The notes under the pieces: model-generated
Seen by the model: the letters and a program-made list of their open reading frames with translations, nothing else
Database searches by the model: none
Told to the model about the DNA's origin: nothing
NCBI GenBank assembly: GCA_002336115.1
Contig: DDEN01000057.1
Span: 179,206-243,205, forward strand
Origin: Chitinophagaceae bacterium UBA1953
GTDB taxonomy: Bacteria; Bacteroidota; Bacteroidia; Chitinophagales; Chitinophagaceae
Reading direction: 5' to 3'
DNA: 64,000 nt
Part shown: piece by piece, positions 7,700-17,158 of the stretch
Layout of the letters: the number at the start of each line of letters is the position of its first letter
Position numbering within the stretch: position 1 is the first letter of the stretch
Program-made: the position numbers and the translations under genes

Positions 7700-9793
7700 T
7701 TATTTTTTAGGTAACCCGTTTACATATTCAGTAGTTGAGGCTTTGCCATTGTCATCATAAGTAATCCAGGTGCCATTGCCGTTTTTAAGCGTGCCTTTAT
7801 CCCGTTCTTTGCCATTTTCGTCGTAGGATATAAGTATTTCCCAACGTAGCCCCTTTGGTTTTGCCGTTTCGCTATATTTATAAATGGCAGCTTCTTTTAA
7901 CTTTCCGTTATTGTAAAACCATTCTGCTTTACCGTCCCGGCAATAATTTAGGTAGGGCACTTTAGCGGTAATGTTGCCCAACTCATTATAAAATAATACA
8001 AGGCCACTTCCATTTGTTAGTGTGGGTTTGCCTGTTTCATCAAAATAATCCAATAACTGGGCGAACTCCCCTTTTTCATATTTGTCTTTACCCAACAAAC
8101 GGCTATTGGGGTGATAATATTCAACTTCTCCCTCCAGTTTTCCATTTATGTATTTTCCCTTTTGCCTAACCCCGCCTTTTTCAAAGTACAGCGTATAAGC
8201 TCCATCATTAGTACCGTTGCTATAGTTAAATTCTTCTTCCGGGTTGCCATTTTTAAAATACCAGGTACACAGGCCATGTTTTTTGCTATTTAAAAAACTG
8301 CCTTTAAAAGAAACCTTACCATTTTCATAGTATTCAATAGTGGAACCACTACCCGATTGCATGGTTATAGTACCATTTTCATCAAACATATCGGCGTAAC
8401 TCACAAACTTTCCGTCTTTATAATTTTCTTTTCCCAGCAATTGCCCGTTGGGGTGGTATAACTCCTTTACGCCAACAATTTTACCATCGGCGTAAGCGGC
8501 TTTGTCTTTTATTTTTCCATTTTCAAAATAATCAATGTCAATACCGTGTATTTTTCCGTTTTGATAGGGCCTTTCTTCGGAAAGTGAGCCATTTTCAAAA
8601 TAGTATTTCCATGTATAGGCAGGCTGCCCTTCTTTGTTATGAGTTCCTGTTCTTTTTAATTTTCCGTTGGGGTAATAAAATTCTGCAAGCCCGGTTGGCT
8701 TGTTGGTTTGCCAGGAGTATTCAATTTTTGATTCCAGAATATTATTGTCGTTCCAATACTCCCAAATACCGGTTCTCATAAATGAACCGGCATTTTTAAC
8801 CATTGTTGTAGATGAAAGGGCTGCTTTTCGAGAATTGCCTTTATTAAATGCTTCTGTTCCCTGATATTTTGGAATGCCTGAGAAAGATACCCAACTTGCA
8901 TCATCCGAATTTCGGAAGTTAATATCAGACAAAACTTTTTGCCCCTTTCCATATCCCCCGCTTTCGTAGGGATATTTGTTGGCATATTGTGTTTTGATGA
9001 CTTTCGTCGTATTATTTTCAAAGTCATATTCTGTAGCCGGGTCTCCATTTTCCCAATAAAGCATCCAAATACCCTTAGTTTTAAACCATCCCATACCCTG
9101 CTCAGAAATTTTCCCGAAGTTTTTATAAGTAGCGTTTTCATCAAACTGCCCTTCAACGTACTTGTTTCCGTTAGCATAGTAGGAATTATATTTTTTAAAA
9201 AATAACTGGTCGCCGTTCCCATAGCCAAATTCAATCTCTTCATAAATTTTTCCGTTATCATGATAATTTGTCAGTATCCCTTTTTCATGATCTATCCGGG
9301 ATATTACCCCGCCATCTCTATTAAATCTTTTCCATACACCATAGGGTTCGTTTTTTTTGTATTTATAATCAGTTTCAATTTGTCCGTTTTCAAAGTAAAA
9401 TTTGAATGAACCATTTTCATATCCATCATCATCAAATGATTCCTCACTGCTGATGGTGCCGTTTTCAAAATAATGTGTCCACTTTCCTGTGGCTAAGTTG
9501 TCTGTATATTCTCCCGTTATTTTTATTTGGCCATTTTTGTGGTAATACGTCCATTTTCCTACACGTCCTTCACTCTGGTATACATCATTTATTGGCATAA
9601 TTTTTTTTAATCTGATCTCTAATGCATCCTTCTCCGATAATGTTGTATATCCTTTAGCATACACTTCACTTGTGGGTTCATAATAATTGTTAGTATAATA
9701 TAGAGTTATGGGTCTTTTGGCTGATTTCTTAGGGATTTGTGCGCAAAGTGCCGTAGTATAAAATACCAGAATTGTAATAAGGTAATACTTCAT
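7700..9793 (-). CDS. Exported MORN/YwqK-repeat protein
   Basis: 697 residues with a Sec signal peptide (MKYYLITILVFYTTALCAQ). Nearly the whole mature protein consists of YwqK/MORN-like repeats of about 22-25 residues with the pattern YyxNGxlkxxgxYxxGkxxGxWxyY (e.g. YYHKNGQIKITGEYTDNLATG, YFENGSLSEERPYQNGKIHG). Such repeats form extended beta-structures. Some relatives are annotated as YwqK-family antitoxins, but the signal peptide and length here argue for a periplasmic or surface protein rather than a cytosolic antitoxin. It is probably transcribed with the small lipoprotein gene that follows. Confidence 0.8.
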   Translation of the reverse strand: MKYYLITILVFYTTALCAQIPKKSAKRPITLYYTNNYYEPTSEVYAKGYTTLSEKDALEIRLKKIMPINDVYQSEGRVGKWTYYHKNGQIKITGEYTDNLATGKWTHYFENGTISSEESFDDDGYENGSFKFYFENGQIETDYKYKKNEPYGVWKRFNRDGGVISRIDHEKGILTNYHDNGKIYEEIEFGYGNGDQLFFKKYNSYYANGNKYVEGQFDENATYKNFGKISEQGMGWFKTKGIWMLYWENGDPATEYDFENNTTKVIKTQYANKYPYESGGYGKGQKVLSDINFRNSDDASWVSFSGIPKYQGTEAFNKGNSRKAALSSTTMVKNAGSFMRTGIWEYWNDNNILESKIEYSWQTNKPTGLAEFYYPNGKLKRTGTHNKEGQPAYTWKYYFENGSLSEERPYQNGKIHGIDIDYFENGKIKDKAAYADGKIVGVKELYHPNGQLLGKENYKDGKFVSYADMFDENGTITMQSGSGSTIEYYENGKVSFKGSFLNSKKHGLCTWYFKNGNPEEEFNYSNGTNDGAYTLYFEKGGVRQKGKYINGKLEGEVEYYHPNSRLLGKDKYEKGEFAQLLDYFDETGKPTLTNGSGLVLFYNELGNITAKVPYLNYCRDGKAEWFYNNGKLKEAAIYKYSETAKPKGLRWEILISYDENGKERDKGTLKNGNGTWITYDDNGKASTTEYVNGLPKK

Positions 9794-9870
9794 TTTTAAA
9801 GTGTATTGGCTGTTGTTTTAATATTCTTTCTGTATTTCTTCAAAATGCAAAAAACTAAATATTAGTTTAC

Positions 9871-9916
9871 CAAAAAATACCTACTTCTAAGTATTTTGCA
9901 TTTAAACAGTGCCGAA
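9871..9916 (+). promoter_or_regulatory. Conserved upstream region of the PAS-LuxR gene
   Basis: CCTACTTCTAAGTATTTTG plus TTTAAACAGTG lies just upstream of ATG 9917 and is conserved in the decayed copy at 7361-7406. TATTTTG resembles a -7 element. Conservation of non-coding sequence in two copies suggests a promoter or operator, possibly an autoregulatory site; binding is inferred only. Confidence 0.4.
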
Positions 9917-10684
9917 ATGGAAGTATTAAAGTTTGATGAAGTAAAAAAAACATGGAGACAGATAGCCAAACACAACATTAACGACCTGCCACCTGATTTT
10001 GAACTGGAAGTTTATAAGAAACTGCTGGAAGTTTTTCATGTTGGCGACTTTTATTATTTCATATTTAACCTCTCCAATGTTGAGGTAGAAATGGTAAGCG
10101 ATTCAGTTAGAACGGTTTTAGGAATCAGCCCTACCGAATTTACACCGAAGTTTGTTTTTGAAAGCATCCACCCCGACGACCAACAGCGTTTTACTTTATA
10201 CGAAAAAAAAGTTACTGACTTTTTTAACCAGCTACCGCCGGAAAAGATATTAAAATACAAGGTAAGTTATGATTACAGGATGAAAACAACCGATGGCGGC
10301 TACAAATGGATTCATCAGCAAATTATAACCCTGCAAAGTAATCCCGAAGGTGCTGTTATCAGAACACTCGGAATACATACAGATATATCGCATCTTAAAT
10401 CCGGAAATGTTCCAGCAGGTTTATCAATAGCTGGTCTTGAAGGCGAACCATCCTACTACAATATTGTTCATAACCAGATACCGGCATTGCCTTTCAAGGA
10501 AATTTTCACCAAAAGAGAAAAAGAAGTCATTCGACTTATTGGTAATGGTGCTAACTCAATAGAAATTGCTGAAACTCTTTTCATTTCCAAGCATACAGTG
10601 ACTACTCACCGCAAAAACATTCTAAAAAAAGCCGATTGCAAAAACTGGATGGAGTTTTTTTCAATTTATCCGATCAACTCTTAA
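9917..10684 (+). CDS. PAS-LuxR transcriptional regulator
   Basis: 255 residues from ATG 9917 (an in-frame TTG at 9896 would add seven). The N-terminal half holds a PAS fold (about 45-160), with MVSDSVRTVLGISPTEF and the PAS-3 signature MKTTDGGYKWIHQQI. The C-terminus (about 195-250) is a GerE/LuxR helix-turn-helix: FTKREKEVIRLIGNGANSIE, with recognition helix ISKHTVTTHRKNIL. It likely senses a small ligand or redox state through PAS and regulates transcription; targets are unknown. There is no receiver domain or adjacent kinase. Confidence 0.88.
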   Translation: MEVLKFDEVKKTWRQIAKHNINDLPPDFELEVYKKLLEVFHVGDFYYFIFNLSNVEVEMVSDSVRTVLGISPTEFTPKFVFESIHPDDQQRFTLYEKKVTDFFNQLPPEKILKYKVSYDYRMKTTDGGYKWIHQQIITLQSNPEGAVIRTLGIHTDISHLKSGNVPAGLSIAGLEGEPSYYNIVHNQIPALPFKEIFTKREKEVIRLIGNGANSIEIAETLFISKHTVTTHRKNILKKADCKNWMEFFSIYPINS

Positions 10685-10998
10685 AGATTAGTTGTTCGAC
10701 AGGATCAACTCCCTGAATTTTATCAAAGCAAATGTTCTGTTGTATTTCTCGGGTCGTTTGTCTTGAACCTCTCACTTGCATCTTTAACCGGCGCAACGTT
10801 GATGAAAAAATTAATGCCATTTACATAATGTTTTTGGCTTGACACATGACTTTAAAAGACACATATTACAAAGGGAAGCTTTCAAAAAGGCGGAACAATT
10901 ACAATCGCATGTAGTACTCTGACCGTGCAGCATTTTTTGAATCCAAAACAATCCAACCAAATCATGGTTAAGACAACTGCTGCGCAGAATTACCAACC

Positions 10999-11054
10999 GT
11001 ACAAGTGTGCGACACAACAAAAGTTTCATAGTTGCAATAAACCCTGCTACATAA
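10999..11054 (-). repeat. Dispersed 56-nt repeat, copy 2 (inverted)
   Basis: GTACAAGTGTGCGACACAAC and the following bases to the CCTGCTACATAA end are the reverse complement of the copy at 6111-6166 with few differences. It lies in the 489-nt gap 10685-11173, which otherwise holds two palindromes and no gene I can support. Confidence 0.75.
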
Positions 11055-11064
11055 TAAAACAAAA

Positions 11065-11084
11065 TCCCCTCCTTGCGGAGGGGA
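11065..11084. repeat. GC-rich palindrome, 8-bp stem
   Basis: Arms TCCCCTCC (11065-11072) and GGAGGGGA (11077-11084) with loop TTGC. No T-run follows on either strand, so it looks like a short repeat rather than a terminator. Confidence 0.65.
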
Positions 11085-11146
11085 CTTACACAACTAATAA
11101 AACCTGTGATTCTAAGATTCACCTTACAACTATAAAACAAAGATTA

Positions 11147-11166
11147 CTCCATGCTGAAGCATGGAG
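11147..11166. repeat. Palindrome just downstream of ftsZ
   Basis: Arms CTCCATGC (11147-11154) and GCATGGAG (11159-11166) with loop TGAA, 8 nt past the ftsZ stop codon. It may end the dcw transcript, but the T-run on the minus strand is short and interrupted (TAATCTTTGTTTT). The loop matches the other palindromes in this window with TTYA/TRAA loops. Confidence 0.6.
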
Positions 11167-11173
11167 CTATTCA

Positions 11174-13024
11174 TTAATCGGGTTTCTTGCCGTCTAAAAA
11201 TGTGTTGATGGTTTTTATTTCGGCCTGGTTATTTTCATCGCTTTGTACAGTGTAATTGCTGTAAAAGTTTTCAGCAGGCGAAATGGTATTGTACAATTCT
11301 AAATTACGGCGGAGATAAGCCGGCACAGTGTCAAACTCATTATTCGGATCAGCATGCGTGTTAAACGAGAGGTTTCTCAACTTCTGTAAACGTTCAGCAG
11401 CTTTTTTCCGTTGCTCTTCTGCCTCATCTGTTACCAGTGGCTCTTCCGAAGATGCAAGATGAACTTTTTGATCGGCCCAAGACTTTTCCTCCGCCGCTGG
11501 TTGTTCTGTTTTTTCCACAATCTGCATTTCAAACGATTCTTCATCGTCCTTAACGATCTGCAGTTGCACAGGAGTAACAGGAACTTCAACCGGTTTTTCT
11601 TCGGCTTTTATTTCCGGAATGGATTCTTCTTTTTCTTCTTTTGTTTCAACATAAATAACCGTTGGCTTTCTTAAAAAACCTCCCGATGTTGTTTGTGCTG
11701 GTTGCTCTTGCTGCTCAACCGGCTTTTCTGTTAATTTCATAACAGGTGGTTCAATAACCACTACAGGTTCTTCTTTCTTTTCTTCTACTTTTGGCGTTTC
11801 TGCAACAACAGGAACAAAGGGATCAAGTACAAATTCAATCCGCTCGGTTTCAACAACCGGTTCGGGTTTTATTTCAGCAACAGGCGCTTCCTGTTTTACT
11901 TCTTCTACTATGATTGGTGCAACAGGATCTTTCACTTCTTCAGTAAAAAGTACAGGCTGTGTGTATTCTTTCTTTTCAGGTTCGCCCAGCGTCATAATAA
12001 TTTTTTCCGGCTTGGGTTCGGCTTTCTTTATTTCAGCAGGCTTTTTATCAAACGGATTCTTTTGTTCAAAACCTGTTGCAATGAGCGTGATGCCTATCTG
12101 ATCGCCCAACGTATTATCATATCCCAAACCGAGAATCACATCGGTATCTTCCCCTGCCTGTGTCAGCAGGTAGTTCTGGATAATTTCAACTTCATCCATC
12201 GTAAACTCATGTTCTGTTTCAGAACTGTTGATGTTGATAAGAATCCATTTTGCGCCACGGATATCATTATCATTCAGCAATGGCGAATTCAATGCTTCTT
12301 CAATTGCACGTTGTGCCCTGTTTTCGCCACTTGCACTTGCATTACCAAGAATTGCCACACCACCATTTTTCATAACAGTGCATACATCGGCAAAGTCAAC
12401 ATTGATTTGCCCGGTGCTGTTGATCACATCAGTAATACACTTTGCTGCAGTGGCCAATACATTATCTGCTTTGGCAAATGCTTCTTTCATTTTTAAATTT
12501 CCAAACTGGTGACGCAGTTTATCATTGCTGATAACAAGTAACGTATCAACATATTCTTTTAAGCGGTTAATGCCATCTTCAGCCTGCTGAATACGTTTCT
12601 TCCCTTCGTAACCAAACGGCGTTGTAACTATACCTACAGTAAGGATGCCCAGATCTTTACAGATTTTTGCAATAATGGGTGCACCGCCAGTACCTGTGCC
12701 ACCGCCCATACCGGCTGTAATAAAAGCCATTTTGGTATTTACTTCCAGTATGCGTTTTATTTCTTCTAAACTTTCTTCAGTTGCCTGGCGACCGATTTCA
12801 GGATTGGCTCCTGCACCAAGACCCTGTGTTAAGTGCGGGCCCAACTGTACTTTATTTGGCACCTGGCTAAGGGCTATTGCCTGTGCATCGGTATTACAGA
12901 TAATAAAGTTTACGCCTTCAATAATCTGGGAATGCATGTGATTCACTGCATTGCTTCCTCCACCTCCAACACCAATTACTTTGATGATGGATGACTTCTC
13001 TTTTGGCAGATCAAATTGTATCAT
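11174..13024 (-). CDS. ftsZ: Cell division protein FtsZ
   Basis: 616 residues. The tubulin-like GTPase that assembles the Z ring at mid-cell. The GTPase core occupies about 1-320, with nucleotide motifs GVGGGGSNAVNHM (18-30) and GGGTGTG (107-113) and the T7 loop NVDFADV. About 240 residues of low-complexity linker rich in E, K, P and V follow, then VPAYLRR (567-573), which resembles the conserved C-terminal peptide that binds FtsA. It is followed by 43 more residues, so the peptide is not terminal. The protein is far longer than E. coli FtsZ (383) because of this linker. Last gene of the dcw cluster; 98 nt separate it from ftsA. Confidence 0.97.
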   Translation of the reverse strand: MIQFDLPKEKSSIIKVIGVGGGGSNAVNHMHSQIIEGVNFIICNTDAQAIALSQVPNKVQLGPHLTQGLGAGANPEIGRQATEESLEEIKRILEVNTKMAFITAGMGGGTGTGGAPIIAKICKDLGILTVGIVTTPFGYEGKKRIQQAEDGINRLKEYVDTLLVISNDKLRHQFGNLKMKEAFAKADNVLATAAKCITDVINSTGQINVDFADVCTVMKNGGVAILGNASASGENRAQRAIEEALNSPLLNDNDIRGAKWILININSSETEHEFTMDEVEIIQNYLLTQAGEDTDVILGLGYDNTLGDQIGITLIATGFEQKNPFDKKPAEIKKAEPKPEKIIMTLGEPEKKEYTQPVLFTEEVKDPVAPIIVEEVKQEAPVAEIKPEPVVETERIEFVLDPFVPVVAETPKVEEKKEEPVVVIEPPVMKLTEKPVEQQEQPAQTTSGGFLRKPTVIYVETKEEKEESIPEIKAEEKPVEVPVTPVQLQIVKDDEESFEMQIVEKTEQPAAEEKSWADQKVHLASSEEPLVTDEAEEQRKKAAERLQKLRNLSFNTHADPNNEFDTVPAYLRRNLELYNTISPAENFYSNYTVQSDENNQAEIKTINTFLDGKKPD

Positions 13025-13122
13025 AATTTCTACGAGTTTGCGGGTTAGTAAGTTTTTGTTTGAGTAGTAAGTTGTAGGTTATAAGTTATAAGTCGGGAAA
13101 CTGTTCCTGCTAAACTTATCAC

Positions 13123-14523
13123 TTACAACTTTCGATCTTCTTCTTCATTAAACAGATCAATCAATCCGTCTTTAATGCTGTCCATAAATCCTTTTAAGCT
13201 CTTGCGCTTTTTCACTCTTACCTGGTGCGTATCGGTTTGCTCGTCGTACACATTCACCACTTCGGCAACAGGTTCTTCTTTTACTTCAATTCCTTTCAGT
13301 TTGTTCTGTGTATTTTCAAACACATTGTAACCTTTCAATATTAAACCGATACAGGTTGAGTACATTGGCTTGGCCAGTTCATCAATATGACCGGGAGCTA
13401 AATTTTCATTAGGGAAACCAATGCGTGCATTTAATCCTGTAACATATTCTGTTAACTGAATTAAATGTTTGAGTTGCGAACCACCACCGGTTAATACAAT
13501 ACCACCGTTGAGCATGCGGTTATCTAAACCAACCTGCTTGAGATGATAGCTAACAAAATCCATAATCTCACTCATACGTGCCTGTATGATATGTGCAAGA
13601 TTTTTTACACTGATTTCTTTGGGTGCCATTCCTCGAATGCCGGGAATAGTAATGAATGCGTTTGATTTTGCTTCATCGGCCAATGCACTACCGAACTGTA
13701 CTTTCATTTGCTCAGCCTGAGTGCGAAGTACACCTAATCCCATTTTAATATCGTTGGTGATGTTTTCACCGCCGAAAGGAATAACTGCTGTGTGTTTTAA
13801 AATTCCTTCATAAAACACAGCGAGATCGGTAGTACCACCACCAATATCAACAATAGCAACACCTGCTTCCAGGTCATGCTCACACATTACTGCTGCGGCT
13901 GATGCCAGTGGCTGCAGTACGAGATCCTTTACTTTTAAATGACTCTTCTCCACACTGCGGTTAATGTTGCGGATTGCATTTTTATCGCCTGTGATAATGT
14001 GAAAATTAGCACCAACTTTCACGCCACTATATCCAATCGGGTTGGGAATATTCTGAAAATTATCCACAGTAAACTCCTGCGGTATAACATCAATAATCTG
14101 ATCGCCTGCAGGAATGTAAGTTTTGTACTGATCATTAATGAGCTGATCAATTTCACGCTGTGCAATTTCATCTTCATTGTTCTGGCGAACAATATCGCCC
14201 CGTGTTTGCAACGATTTGATGTGGTGACCTGCAATACCCACATACACTTCATTAATTTCTAAATTAGGATTGCTTGCATAGCAATTCTGCAAAGCCTGCT
14301 CAATGGCTTTGATGGTTTGATCAATGTTCAACACCATTCCGTGCTGAACACCACTTGAATTGGCACGGCCAAATCCAAGAATTTCCAATTTACCGAATTC
14401 ATTTTTACGGCCTGCAATTGCTGCAATTTTGGTTGTACCAATGTCCAAACCCACGATGATGGGATTGTTATTTACAGCCTGTGCTCCGGTTGCTGCTCCA
14501 TTAGTTGGTGATTCCGTTGTCAT
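13123..14523 (-). CDS. ftsA: Cell division protein FtsA
   Basis: 466 residues, an actin-like ATPase that tethers FtsZ to the membrane. Visible: VGLDIGTTKIAAI phosphate-1 loop (24-36), the SHS2/1C insertion region, AIVDIGGGTTDLAVF phosphate-2, and GGIVLTGGGSQLKHL adenosine motif. The C-terminal GFMDSIKDGLIDLFNEE fits the amphipathic membrane-targeting helix. It lies between ftsQ (104 nt) and ftsZ (98 nt); the spacers contain AT-rich TTATAAGTTATAAGT-like simple sequence. Confidence 0.96.
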   Translation of the reverse strand: MTTESPTNGAATGAQAVNNNPIIVGLDIGTTKIAAIAGRKNEFGKLEILGFGRANSSGVQHGMVLNIDQTIKAIEQALQNCYASNPNLEINEVYVGIAGHHIKSLQTRGDIVRQNNEDEIAQREIDQLINDQYKTYIPAGDQIIDVIPQEFTVDNFQNIPNPIGYSGVKVGANFHIITGDKNAIRNINRSVEKSHLKVKDLVLQPLASAAAVMCEHDLEAGVAIVDIGGGTTDLAVFYEGILKHTAVIPFGGENITNDIKMGLGVLRTQAEQMKVQFGSALADEAKSNAFITIPGIRGMAPKEISVKNLAHIIQARMSEIMDFVSYHLKQVGLDNRMLNGGIVLTGGGSQLKHLIQLTEYVTGLNARIGFPNENLAPGHIDELAKPMYSTCIGLILKGYNVFENTQNKLKGIEVKEEPVAEVVNVYDEQTDTHQVRVKKRKSLKGFMDSIKDGLIDLFNEEEDRKL

Positions 14524-14627
14524 AGTTGTATGTTGTTTTTAGTTGTGTGCGTTTGTTGTGTTTATCGTTTTTTGTTTATAGTTGTTATTCAAGGTTTAAC
14601 ATCTTATTTCCTACATCCTACTTTTTC

Positions 14628-15767
14628 TCAACCTCCCTTTTTCGGCATTACAGCTTTAGGTTCATTTTTCTTTTGCTGCTTTGCTTCATTCAGCACCTTT
14701 TCTTCTTCACTGATTGTTTTCGGTTTTGTTTTAGGAGGGGTAGGGAGTTGGTTCTTCAAAGCAATTGGATTTTTGGCTGTTTGTGGTTTCACAGCGGATT
14801 TTAAAACGGGCCCTGCTGTTGGTTTACTCTTGTTGTCATCAGAGGTAAGCAAACTCTTTATAGTATCTTTTACAACTGACTTCGCAATTGTTTTTGTTAT
14901 TGAATCAGGTTGGTTATACACACTGTCTTCCGTTATTCTTTTCTGATACGTACTTTGCTGCAATACAAAACTTTTGAACAGACTTGCACTGTCTCTTCTA
15001 ACCGCTACTAATTGTTTATCGTAACGTACATCCAGTTCGCTGTAATAATTCCAGCCGGTTTTTGCCATTACATTTTTATAAAACAACAGAATCCGGTTAA
15101 ATTTTGCTTCTATATTACCGGCATCGCCAAAAAGAATGACGTGATTACCGAGTTTTGGAATAAGCTCAAACTGATAATTGCTGATATTCACCTGATCGAT
15201 CTGCGCCATCCAGAAATCATTTTTTACAATATAGCGTCCGAGTTCTTTCACCTGCTGCTGTAATGCACTATCTTTTTGTTTTGAAACTGTCGCTTCATTT
15301 GGAAAAGAAGTAAACACCGGAACCCTTGCAATCTGATCGTTGGTTACAGGCAACTGTTCACCAAGATCATCAATATAAAATGATTCACCTGCTTCCCTGA
15401 ACACTCTTGCCACAGGTTCCCTTTCGGTAATATCTGCGTGAAGCACATCATTATTATCAAAGAACAATTCAGCATTACGTATCCACAAATTGTGTTTAAG
15501 CAATTCTTCCAGTTGCTGCAGATCAAATGTTTTCAGTTTCTGTCCTTTCATCAATTCAGGTCTTCCTCCGGAAATCGTCTGCAGTATTTGTTTCTTGCTG
15601 ATGTATTCAACACCATCAACACTTTTAATATTCACCACAACATCTTTACACACTTCTCCATTCTGACTCTGAGCAGCAGCAACCAGCAGCACAATTGTAG
15701 CTGCCCCGGCAGCTGTCCAAACAGTTGCCAGTAAAAACTTCTTCCATGAAAATTTCTTACTGCTCAT
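14628..15767 (-). CDS. ftsQ: Cell division protein FtsQ/DivIB
   Basis: 379 residues. A short cytoplasmic N-terminus (SSKKFSWKKF) is followed by one membrane segment (about 11-31), then a POTRA-like domain (VNIKSVDGVEYISKKQILQTI) and the beta domain. It links FtsA/FtsZ with the septal synthase FtsW-FtsI. The last 90 or so residues are a lysine/proline-rich tail (KNQLPTPPKTKPKTI), an extension beyond the E. coli protein. It starts 6 nt after murC and is probably translationally linked. Confidence 0.88.
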   Translation of the reverse strand: MSSKKFSWKKFLLATVWTAAGAATIVLLVAAAQSQNGEVCKDVVVNIKSVDGVEYISKKQILQTISGGRPELMKGQKLKTFDLQQLEELLKHNLWIRNAELFFDNNDVLHADITEREPVARVFREAGESFYIDDLGEQLPVTNDQIARVPVFTSFPNEATVSKQKDSALQQQVKELGRYIVKNDFWMAQIDQVNISNYQFELIPKLGNHVILFGDAGNIEAKFNRILLFYKNVMAKTGWNYYSELDVRYDKQLVAVRRDSASLFKSFVLQQSTYQKRITEDSVYNQPDSITKTIAKSVVKDTIKSLLTSDDNKSKPTAGPVLKSAVKPQTAKNPIALKNQLPTPPKTKPKTISEEEKVLNEAKQQKKNEPKAVMPKKGG

Positions 15768-15773
15768 TTATTT

Positions 15774-17147
15774 TTATTCAATAATCTTTTTTATCTGCAT
15801 CAACATCGCATCAATATCTCCTGCACCTGCTGTTACCAGCAACTTCATTTTTCCATTTGTTTTTTCTTCACTCAACCTGTTCAGCAATTCATCCTTTGTT
15901 ACACAACTCACTGTTGCTTTTTTCATCTTACCTGCAATCAGTTCACTTGTTACACCTTCAATTGGCAACTCTCTTGCAGGATAAATGGGTAAGAGATAAA
16001 CTTCATCAGCCATATCCAGCACTTCTGCAAAACCATCTGCCAGGTCTCTTGTACGTGAAAAGAGATGTGGCTGAAATACAAGCGTCAGCTTTTCATTGCC
16101 AAACAAACTTCTTGCACCATTAATCAATGCTCTTAACTCTTCAGGATGATGTGCGTAATCATCAATCATCACCACTTCACTTGCGCCGGGAGCAAGAATA
16201 TATTCAAACCTTCTCTTTACACCTTTAAAAGCAGCAACAGCTTCTTTTATCTTTTCGTCATCAATGTTTAATATGTGTGCTACGGTAATGGCTGCAAGTG
16301 CATTCTCCACATTATGCAATCCACCAATGTTTAACTGAACATCTGCGATTACATGCCCGCTCACAACTGCATCAAACAAATAAGAACCATTTTGCACTTT
16401 CAGGTTTGCTGCATGCACATCTGCATCTGTATTATTTAAATGATACGTGATGTGATGCGTTGCTTTTAAATCGGCCGTACGTTTTAATCCGTATTTACTG
16501 ATGAGCCATCCGCTTGGTTTTATTTTTTCTATGAATTCAATAAACGCCTGTTCCATTGCTTCTGCTGTTCCATAGATATCAAGATGATCAGCATCCATTG
16601 CAGTGATCACAGCAATATCAGGGCTCAGCTTATGAAAAGAACGGTCGTATTCATCTGCTTCAACAACACATACATTATTTTCTGATGACCAGAAATTGCG
16701 GTTGTAGTTCACAGCAATACCACCAAGAAAAGCATTGCAACCAAAACCAGTATGACGAAGTACATGACCCGTCATGGTACTGATGGTTGTTTTACCATGC
16801 GTTCCTGCCACACATATATTCAAAGAACTTTGTGTAATAATCTGCAGCACATCACTTCTCTTTACCACACTGTAACCATTCTGCAAATAATACTGGTATT
16901 CCTTATGTTCCTTTGGAATAGCAGGTGTGTAAATCACCAGCTGCACATCCTTTGGAATACGTTCAACATCTTCGTTATAATGAACTTCAATTCCTTCAGC
17001 CTCCAGTTGTGATGTAAGCGGCGTTACAGTTTTATCATAACCACTCACTTTCACTCCCTTTTCATGAAAGAACCTTGCAATGGCACTCATACCAATACCG
17101 CCTATGCCAATGAAGTACACTTTCTTTATATCGTTCAACTGAATCAT
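15774..17147 (-). CDS. murC: UDP-N-acetylmuramate--L-alanine ligase
   Basis: 457 residues. ATP-dependent addition of L-Ala to UDP-MurNAc, the first peptide-adding step of peptidoglycan synthesis, in the cytoplasm. Motifs: N-terminal Rossmann GIGGIGMSAIARF, ATP loop GTHGKTTISTMTGH (about 115-128), EADEYDRSF and the DDYAHHPEE signature of MurC. Length is normal. The 96-nt gap to murG upstream contains an inverted pair of REP-like palindromes. Confidence 0.97.
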   Translation of the reverse strand: MIQLNDIKKVYFIGIGGIGMSAIARFFHEKGVKVSGYDKTVTPLTSQLEAEGIEVHYNEDVERIPKDVQLVIYTPAIPKEHKEYQYYLQNGYSVVKRSDVLQIITQSSLNICVAGTHGKTTISTMTGHVLRHTGFGCNAFLGGIAVNYNRNFWSSENNVCVVEADEYDRSFHKLSPDIAVITAMDADHLDIYGTAEAMEQAFIEFIEKIKPSGWLISKYGLKRTADLKATHHITYHLNNTDADVHAANLKVQNGSYLFDAVVSGHVIADVQLNIGGLHNVENALAAITVAHILNIDDEKIKEAVAAFKGVKRRFEYILAPGASEVVMIDDYAHHPEELRALINGARSLFGNEKLTLVFQPHLFSRTRDLADGFAEVLDMADEVYLLPIYPARELPIEGVTSELIAGKMKKATVSCVTKDELLNRLSEEKTNGKMKLLVTAGAGDIDAMLMQIKKIIE

Positions 17148-17158
17148 TCTTGTTGTTC

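Noticed and set aside
8776..9261. 161-codon frame on the minus strand inside the MORN-repeat gene
   Set aside because: It lies within the coding sequence of a clear repeat protein in another frame and its translation resembles nothing.
7700..9793. YwqK antitoxin of a toxin-antitoxin pair
   Set aside because: The protein is exported and very long, and the neighbour is a tiny lipoprotein, not a toxin.
10811..11140. 109-codon minus-strand frame between the PAS-LuxR gene and ftsZ
   Set aside because: It is built from the dispersed repeat and a palindrome; parts of its translation recur wherever the repeat occurs.
12062..12496. 144-codon frame opposite ftsZ, with many Cys
   Set aside because: Antisense shadow of the FtsZ GTPase domain; composition follows codon constraints of ftsZ.
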